64,000 nucleotides of DNA. It comes from Nipponacmea schrenckii. Lineage: Eukaryota > Mollusca > Gastropoda > Lottiidae. The stretch is from positions 42,333,106-42,397,105 of the forward strand of contig JAUJPP010000005.1 in NCBI GenBank assembly GCA_030562195.1, read 5' to 3'. The stretch's first letter is position 1. Every line of letters begins with the position of its first letter. The notes under the pieces are model-generated. The model saw only the letters and a program-made list of their open reading frames with translations, was not told the origin of the DNA and ran no database searches. This document shows positions 56,721 through 64,000 of the stretch, piece by piece. The position numbers were made by a program, and so were the translations under genes.

Positions 56721-57700
56721 ATTAGATATATTATAGTCATACAGTATAGAAGTATAGTTATTGAGATACACCAATATCATAATATATACTATGTTTATTA
56801 CAAACCTCCTAAAATATATCCCCTGTTTGAAAAAACATCTTGATGGGTTAATGCACCACAACAATTTTATCTCTGTTTTTACACATATTATAGATTCTCT
56901 TCAAAAGTCAATAAAATACAAATGGCAACGGTGTTTTACAATCTAACAGCTTACAAAGGCTTTATATAAACTGCATAGGACACATAAAGAGATGGCCCTA
57001 GTAGCAGCCAGTCTTCCTCCAAGCGGCAAGAAGAATAATTGATGACAACTGCCTCAAATCATTTATATCGTTTTAAACCCTAGTATAGATTTATCAATGA
57101 AAGATTTTTAACAATAACTTACCTTGTTACTTCATTTATAATCACTTATTACCGCAACTCCAAATACAACACAGTCGAATATATAATTATTAAGGCAGAG
57201 AACCACAATATCAAATTTTACATACGATTTAACTGTTTGAAAGTAGTTTAATATTGAATCCATATAATAGTTTGTATCACAATGTATCAAAGGTTCTATT
57301 ATTCAACAGTGTATCCAAATAAACAATTTACTATTTCAATCACTTGAAACATGTTCCTATTCTTTACACTAAACCTGTTTTAAACGTTGATGTTACACTA
57401 GTAGCAGTTCAATACATAAATTCTCCAAATGCTGTTAATAGCAGACTCAATACATATCACATAAAAACCTGCTATTAGATATTTCCGTTAAACTGCTATA
57501 CAAAATACACATCTTAACTCTAAACCACAAATAGATAAATAATTCATGAATTGTAATGTTATTCACACAAAAACCTGCTATTTCATTGATCTACCACACT
57601 ACAACACAAACTGTTTTAAAAATACTGTTATTAGTATTATTTCCATGCATTTCACACGAGAAACCTGTTTTAACAACCCTGCTGTTCCATTGACTAACTG
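56721..57700. other. Non-coding stretch with an old repeat of about 110 bp
   Basis: AAAAACCTGCTATT or AAACCTGTTTTAA recurs at about 57373, 57465, 57570 and 57662 with CATTGAT/ACAC neighbours, suggesting four very diverged tandem copies. Confidence 0.45.
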
Positions 57701-58090
57701 TACGATATAAGAAAGAACCAGGGTGTAGTGTGGTATATTATAGAGAGACCTGTTGTTGTCTCAAACAGCTGATATAGAATGAATAAAATAACTCAGCCTG
57801 TAATCTGTATACAACTCGACTTCACTCATTGGTTTTATACTGGCCCTGCCTCTCTCCGTCATTTTAATACTGAAATAATACAGCGTTAGCTGATTCCATC
57901 AATTTATACACTAGCCATTGTAGCGGATTCCCCCAATTTATACCGAGCTTGATATTGGCTACTCATAGTTTCACCAGATTTTATAGAAATCCTCAATGAT
58001 TGGATACAAGTTTCGTACTCGCCTGGACCCGCTGCTAGCTGCGGGAGAGGAAATCCTAGAGTGGGAGTCCGCGCGGGGGCATATTATTTT
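57123..58090 (-). promoter_or_regulatory. Candidate minus-strand promoter and 5' non-coding exon of CPED1
   Basis: Three ATTGG motifs (57831, 57953, 57998; CCAAT on the minus strand) lie beside a GC-rich patch (58028-58080, CCGCTGCTAGCTGCGGGAGA, CCGCGCGGGGGC). About 0.7 kb downstream in minus sense ATGAAGTAACAAG|GTAAGT TATTG at 57122 is a near-ideal splice donor. Such an exon could splice to the acceptor at 28669. Entirely inferred; the donor may be chance and the patch may serve a gene on the other strand. Confidence 0.25.
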
Positions 58091-58207
58091 GGCTACTTAA
58101 CTCTTACTCACTGGTGAGGGTAAGATAGCTGGACAGGCAAGGTGAGGACAACCCACATAGCAGCTTCACTGACCGGTGTTATACTTGTCTGATGTTGGCT
58201 GAAGTTA

Positions 58208-58350
58208 TGAACAAGAAAGCGTAGCCCCTTGCGTCTACTATTTTGACCAACATAATCCCTTTCGCCTAACGTGGCCCCTTTCGTCTCTGGTTTTGACAAG
58301 CTTAGCCCCTTTCGTCTACGATTTTGACAAGCGTAGCTCCTTTCTTCTAC
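58208..58350. repeat. Four degenerate copies of a 30-38-bp CpG-bearing unit
   Basis: AGCCCCTTTCGTCTACGATT and TTTGACAAGCG recur, with one longer spacer. It lies beside the GC-rich patch. Confidence 0.8.
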
Positions 58351-58370
58351 CATTTCGATTACTCTCTCTT

Positions 58371-58497
58371 CAGTTCATTCGCTCAACTTATAGATTTAAG
58401 TTTAGAATACTTGAAAAAATACCACCAAGTTATAAAGGGAAAGACAAGCTCATGAGAATCCTTGACAAATCTGTAGCCCTTAACTCGTCTCTCTGAA
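58371..58497 (+). CDS. Possible terminal exon of an unidentified plus-strand gene
   Basis: A pyrimidine-rich acceptor TTACTCTCTCTTCAG ends at 58370, followed by 42 open codons to TGA at 58495-58497, reading FKFRILEKIPPSYKGKDKLM and RILDKSVALNSSL. Composition looks protein-like, but I see no partner exon upstream and recognise no family. May be chance. Confidence 0.2.
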
Positions 58498-58803
58498 ATT
58501 AAAATGTTTAAAAACAATCCCTGGGAATGTGACCTATTATAAAGTATGTTTGTAAATAAGATAAACTCGACATGTAGAATTAGAGAAACTCCCCTGAATT
58601 CATTAAGATAAAACAGGATTTATGTTACAAGGAACATCGCCTTGTCTCATTGGTCAAGTTAAGGGTACAGATCTATTGTCAAATGTCCCACTACTCCTAA
58701 TATATGATATTTTTGTTTGTTCCTCTTAAAACTGATCGGAAAGATAGAATTATATTTCAGTTGCATTTCAAGTAATAGATATGTAACTCTTTCAGAAGCA
58801 GAC
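58498..58803. other. Non-coding stretch
   Basis: No feature seen. Confidence 0.4.
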
Positions 58804-59115
58804 GGGAGCCGCGGTGGCTCAGTTAGTTAGATGCTTGCTCGCTAACCTGAGGGTCCAAGTTATCGAGTTCGAGATGAACTTTCAGAGTTTACAACCCTGT
58901 TTTCCCTTGTCAGTGGTGCAGACTGGAGAACTGATGACATGAAAAAAGTGTCTAGTCATTTGGATGGCGCTATAAACCTAGGTTCCTTGTGCCACATGCT
59001 GTTGGAAATCACAAATAGAGTAGTTGGCCGCTGTAAAATCTTCCGCATTGCACTATGAATGGTGTTGCCCGTCTTCATTATGTATAGAAGGACGTAAAAC
59101 ACCATTCAGTTCTTA
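58804..59115 (+). mobile_element. SINE family 1, near full length, diverged
   Basis: Head GGGAGCCGCGGTGGCTCAGT, TAGTTAGATGCTTGCTCGCT, AACCTGAGGGTCCAAG with GAGTTCGAGAT; body through TGGAAATCACAAATAGAGTA, CTTCCGCATTGCACTATGAA and GAAGGACGTAAAACACCATT. The B box is damaged and the CATTT tail lost. Confidence 0.8.
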
Positions 59116-59565
59116 TCACATGGGGACAATTAGACAAGTCAAAACACAATAAACTTTTTTGTTGAAACATAAAAACACGGCAATAATAATAATGAATCTA
59201 TCGTTTTTAATACCAGATGCGTGTGTTTTCAAAAAGTAAATTTCACGCTTGTTTAAGTATTTGAATAAGTCTAGAGTCGAGCTATTATCAATTCACCCTA
59301 GTTCTTAACACTTCTGGCAAATTATGAAATTCAATTTAATACAATACATGCCCCTCTATACATGTTATAAAGAAACAGACTGACTTGCTTTATTTTAAAA
59401 CTTGCAGCTGTCCAATTCCATTGTTCAGACTTTATATTATGAAATAGTTTAAAAGTTTAAATATTGAAATTGTAAACATGTTCTGCATTATTATTAGATC
59501 TGCATTGATTTTTCGAATAATGACTAAATGTTGTTATTATATGAAATAACCCCTCTCCTGTACCT
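59116..59565. other. Non-coding stretch
   Basis: AT-rich; no feature seen. Confidence 0.4.
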
Positions 59566-61990
59566 ATTATTCCCTTAACCAACCCCTCCTGTATCAGTGT
59601 ACCCATGTCCCTAGCAGATCCCCCTTCACCAACCCCTCCTGTATCAGTGTACCCATGTCCCTGACAACTATCCCCCCCTTTACCAACCCCTCCTGTATCA
59701 GTGTACCCATGTCCCTGGCAGATCCCCCTTCACCAACCCCTCCTGTATCAGTGTACCCATGTCCCTGACAGATCCCCCTTCACCAACCCCTCCTGTATCA
59801 GTGTACCCATGTCCCTGGCAGATCCCCCTTCACCAACTCCTCCTGTATCAGTGTACCCATGTCCCTGGCAGATCCCCCTTCACCAACTCCTCCTGTATCA
59901 GTGTACCCATGTCCCTGGCAGATCCCCCTTCACCAACTCCTCCTGTATCAGTGTACCCATGTCCCTGGCAGATCCACCTTCACCAACCCCCTCCTGTATC
60001 AGTGTACCCATGTCCCTGGCAGATCCCCCTTCACCAACCCCTCCTGTATCAGTGTACCCATGTCCCTGACAATCTATCACCCTTCACCAACCCCTCCTGT
60101 ATCAGTGTACCCATGTCCCTGGCAGATCCCCCTTCACCAACCCCTCCTGTATCAGTGTACCCATGTCCCTGGCAGATCCCCCTTCACCAACCCCTCCTGT
60201 ATCAGTGTACCCATGTCCCTGGCAGATCCCCCTTCACCAACTCCTCCTGTATCAGTGTACCCATGTCCCTGACAATCTATCACCCCTTCACCAACCCCTC
60301 CTGTATCAGTGTACCCATGTCCCTGCAGATCCCCCTTCACCAACCCCTCCTGTATCAGTGTACCCATGTCCCTGGCAACTCCCCCCTTCACCAACCCCTC
60401 CTGTATCAGTGTACCCTGTCCCTGGCAGATCCCCCTTCACCAACTCCTCCTGTATCAGTGTACCCATGTCCCTGGCACTATCCCCCTTCACCAACCTCCT
60501 GTATCAGTGTACCCATGTCCCTGACAAGATCCCCCTTCACCAACTCCCTCCTGTATCAGTGTACCCATGTCCCTGGCAATCCCCCTTCACCAACCCCTCC
60601 TGTATCAGTGTAACCATGTCCCTGACAATCCCCCTTCACCAACTCCCTTATCATTAATAATTAGATCCCCTTCACCAACTTGTATCATGTACCCAGTCCC
60701 TGCAATCCCCCTTCAAACACCTTTATGACCATGTCCCCCAGTCCGCCTTAACCAACTCTCCTGTTCGTGACCCATGTCCCTGCAATCCCCTTCACCAACC
60801 CCTCTCTTATCAACCCCTTCCCTGAGATCCCCCTTCACCAACTCGCCTGATCAGTGTAATATCATGGCAATCCCTTCACCAGACTCCGCCGTAAGTATAC
60901 CCATGTCCCTGGCAGATCCCTTCCCAATCCTGTTCAGGTAATTCCCAGATCCCCCTTCACCACAGTCCTCCCTGTATTTAATTTTTCCCGGCAGATTTAA
61001 ATCATCTCCTTGGTATCAGTTTTACATTTAGATCCCCCTTCACCAACTATTGTATGTGTACCCCATGTGCCCTGGCAACTTCACCAACTCCCGTAAGATA
61101 CCCATGTCTGGCAGATCCCTCCCCAACCTCCGTATTTACCCATTCCTCAGTTTACAACTTCCCTGTATCAGTTTTAATTTGGCAGATCCCCTTCACCAAT
61201 TCTCTGTATCAGTGTACCCATGTCCCTGGCAGATCCCTTCACCAAACTCCTGTATCAGTGTACCCATGTCCCTGGCAGATCCCCCTTCACCAACTCCTCT
61301 AGTATCAGTGTACCCATGTCCCTGGCAGACCCCCTTCACCAACTCCTCTTGTATCAGTGTACCCATGTCCCTGGTAGATCCCCCTTCACCAACTCCTCCT
61401 GTATCAGTGTACCCATGTCCCTGGTAGATCCCCCTTCACCAACTCCTCCTGTATCAGTGTACCCATGTCCCTGGTAGATCCCCCTTCACCAACTCCCCTG
61501 TATCAGTGTACTCATGTCCCTGGAGATCCCCCTTCACCAACCCCCCTGTATCAGTGTACCCATGTCCCTGGCAGATCCCCCTTCACCAACTCCCCTGTAT
61601 CAGTGTACCCATGTCCCTGGCAGATCCCCCTTCACCGACCCCACCTGTATCAGTGTACCCATGTCCCTGGCAGACCCCCTTCACCAACAGCTCCTGTATC
61701 AGGGGTACCCATGTCCCTGGCAGATCCCCCTTCACCAACTCCCCCTGTATCAGTGTACCCATGTCCCTGGCAGATCCCCCTTCACCAACCCCTCCTGTAT
61801 CAGTGTACCCATGTCCCTGGTAGATCCCCCTTCACCAACTCCCCCTGTATCAGTGTACCCATGTCCCTGGCAGATCCCCCTTCACCAACAGCTCCTGTAT
61901 CAGTGTACCCATGTCCCTGGCAGATCCCCCTTCACCAACTCCCCCTGTATCAGTGTACCCATGTCCCTGGTAGATCCCCCTTCACCAACT
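59566..61990. repeat. 50-bp minisatellite, 2.4 kb, with a decayed centre
   Basis: About 48 copies of a unit with CCCCCTTCACCAACTCCTCC, TGTATCAGTGTACCCATGTC and CCTGGCAGAT. Both outer parts (59566-60640 and 61200-61990) are regular; 60650-61190 is full of small deletions and substitutions. Many overlapping ORFs arise from the unit in all frames and are not genes. C-rich on the plus strand. Confidence 0.96.
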
Positions 61991-62413
61991 TCCTCAATCT
62001 TTATAAATTATATTTGAAGTATTTATTTATCTTGTAAATCCAAGTTATTTCTAAACAAATTGATGAATTCTGTTGTTTCAATCCATAGTCTCTATTCGTG
62101 ACCTAGGCCAGTGCTTCTGTATCTTTTGTGACACCCCAACCCCTGTCCCTTTCTTGCAAACTATCACCCGCTTCCACCACTTGCCGTGATGACATGTTAA
62201 TAGAGTGTGTAATATATAAATATTCCACTAGGATATAACAGGGGTCAAGGGTCAATCTCTATAATCCCTATAATAATAATTAATCCTGCTGCCCAGTAAT
62301 TCTATCTGTATATACAGACAGTCAACTCCCTGAATAAATTTAATAATGTCTAGTCCGGGATTAACTATTATCTCCTTGGACTTTTATAATTTATATAACC
62401 TTTTATCAACTTC
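61991..62413. other. Non-coding stretch
   Basis: No feature seen. Confidence 0.4.
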
Positions 62414-62560
62414 AGAAATGAAATGAAGACAGGCAACGCCGTGCAGTGTGCAACAGGGCAATTTCGCCAGGACTGCGCGTAAGCATACTCTTTTTGCGAT
62501 TTCCAACCGTTGCAGGGAATTTAACGCCTATATCACACGGGAAAATAAAACGAGGGACCA
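62414..62560 (-). mobile_element. SINE family 1, body fragment
   Basis: AAATGAAATGAAGACAGGCA, CGCCGTGCAGTGTGCAACAG, TTTTTGCGATTTCCAACCGT and a damaged AGGGAATTTAACG. The segment just before the tail is deleted. Confidence 0.7.
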
Positions 62561-63149
62561 TGTATAAAGTCTTATCTTTTTGAAGTAACGCAGATTTATA
62601 TTTTCCCTTTCTATTTCTCTAACGGTTATACGATGGAATCCATCTCATGGCAACTGGAAAATGGTAAAAACAAAAAGCTCCGACTACAATTTACCAATTA
62701 TTTTTAGTTTAAGATATTGAAGTTGATGAAAATTGTCACCAATGCCAAATGATAAGTTAGAAAGATTGAACTTTAGTTGAAGAGAATTTCATCAGATATA
62801 AAACTTTACATACGTTTAATTGAAACTATCGAGAAATGATAAAATCCTTACTTTCTTTCGATCCAGAGATATTCTAAAATAAAACAATTTTCATAATTGA
62901 ATATTTAAGAAATGACAGCAAACTTCCATTTATAATTATTATGGTCAACTAGTATCTATACTCAATGATAATAAACTGGCTATGACAGACATCTATGATG
63001 TTGATATAGATCTTGACAGGATTATCTCCCCCTTATTACAGATTATCTGAAATCCAATCTGTGAACATCATCTTAATAGGATTACATGTGGATATTCTAC
63101 TCAGTCTCCGTGGAGTCACACTGGTTAATCCTGACACAACTTAATCAGG
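62561..63149. other. Non-coding stretch
   Basis: No feature seen. Confidence 0.4.
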
Positions 63150-63335
63150 AACAAAACATGAAATAAATGGAGTTTTACGTCCTACTTTTCTGCAACTTAT
63201 AGGCTAATGAAGATGAGCAACGCCATGTAGGGTACAGTGAGGGAAGTTTTGCCAGGACAGCATTATAAGCCTACTCTTACGATTTCCAACTGTCAAGTGA
63301 TCTTTAAACGTAGAACACGAAGCCTCGGTATATTT
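63150..63335 (-). mobile_element. SINE family 1, 3' half
   Basis: CATGAAATAAATGGAGTTTT, ACGTCCTACTTTTCTGCAAC, TAGGCTAATGAAGATGAGCA and GATTTCCAACTGTCAAGTGA, ending before the head. Confidence 0.75.
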
Positions 63336-63902
63336 TTTACAATTTCATTAAGGATATATTATAGTTTTTGGTGGATTAAAATTGTACTGTCTGAAACCTT
63401 ATCCAGTTGGTAGAATGCATGTTACTCACTTGGAATCATGTACTATAAGAAATTTGAAAGTGAGGAATCACAATCTTTCCAGCCCCCACCCCCGTTAACA
63501 AGCCGCTGAATCGGATCACATGTCAATGATAAAATTACATTGAATATTCTCTATAGCCTTCTGGAGTCACGAAGGTTAATCCTAGAAAGGTTTGGGCAGG
63601 TAACAAAACTTTTAAAAGAAAAATAAAATGGTTTATCGTCGATATAAGTGTCAGAATTTGACAAGAAGTGAAGAAGATTTCAGTAAATATTTGTAATCAA
63701 AGCTTCTGGGAAAGCTTTCCACGGATTACATACAATTAACACTTATCTCCCTGGAGTCGCTTTAAATCATCCCTTGATAATCTAGTAACATAAAAGCTTT
63801 AAGTGATAATTTAGTGAAAAAATAAATTCGTTACTCTTCACAGTATCTGAGAATTTGAGTAAATGTTCCACAACTCTCTTTATGCATTCTAGGGGTCACT
63901 AT
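63336..63902. other. Non-coding stretch
   Basis: No feature seen; short TCTCCxTGGAGTC segments recur at about 63105, 63557 and 63747, hinting at an old duplication. Confidence 0.35.
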
Positions 63903-64000
63903 TTAAAGGGATACTGTGCCTTAGAATGGTCATACCATTTAAAATTTCAAACATGGTCAATACGAGCATAATATATTCATCAGTAGATTTACCTGCTGCC
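63903..64000. mobile_element. MITE family A, cut by the window edge
   Basis: TTTAAAGGGATACTGTGCCT, TAGAATGGT, TATATTCATCAGTAGATTTA and CCTGCTGCC match the left 100 bp of the copies at 5964 and 26381. Confidence 0.75.

Noticed and set aside
59701..62037. Many overlapping proline-rich ORFs of up to 284 codons
   Set aside because: All come from the 50-bp array, in several frames at once, with internal frameshifts.

Overview
The window is AT-rich, intron-bearing animal DNA with no bacterial-style gene packing. GT-AG introns, tRNA-headed SINEs, non-LTR retrotransposon remains, inverted-repeat elements and a very high load of minisatellites suggest a lophotrochozoan, most likely a gastropod mollusc. 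That placement is inference from general character; no marker gene fixes the species.

Only one host gene can be supported. It lies on the minus strand: fourteen coding exons between 28653 and 661 join without a frame break into 672 codons, and the 3' part continues off the left edge. The product is a type II membrane protein with a tubulin-tyrosine-ligase-like region and, in the last visible exon, the start of a cadherin-like beta-sandwich. This order matches CPED1 (cadherin-like and PC-esterase domain-containing protein 1); the PC-esterase part would lie outside the window. Splice sites, phases and exon limits were read directly from the sequence.

Layout: 1-7.9 kb holds exons 14 to 5 with short introns. 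7.9-13.4 kb is intron 4, with a decayed retrotransposon and a 2.7 kb minisatellite. 13.4-17.3 kb holds exons 4 to 2, separated by three more arrays, one of which copies the exon 3 splice donor about twelve times. 17.3-28.4 kb is intron 1, with an unidentified 180-codon ORF, two long arrays and several inverted-repeat elements. 28.4-28.7 kb is the first coding exon. From 28.7 kb to the right edge no host coding gene is evident: there are large arrays at 30.2, 32.6-33.8, 37.8-38.4, 43.3-45.0, 46.3 and 59.6-62.0 kb, an open 3' part of a CR1/L2/Rex-like reverse transcriptase at 38.4-39.4 kb, SINEs, and a striking 66-bp-arm palindrome at 53.5 kb. A promoter-like, GC-richer patch near 57.8-58.1 kb could be the distant CPED1 promoter, but nothing proves it.

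Tandem arrays alone fill roughly one fifth of the window (my estimate from their spans). The most interesting theme is what they are made of: one array is built from an exon end plus its splice donor, another from the LWN-LP motif of a retrotransposon ORF, and a third abuts the reverse transcriptase exactly at its GVPQGS motif.
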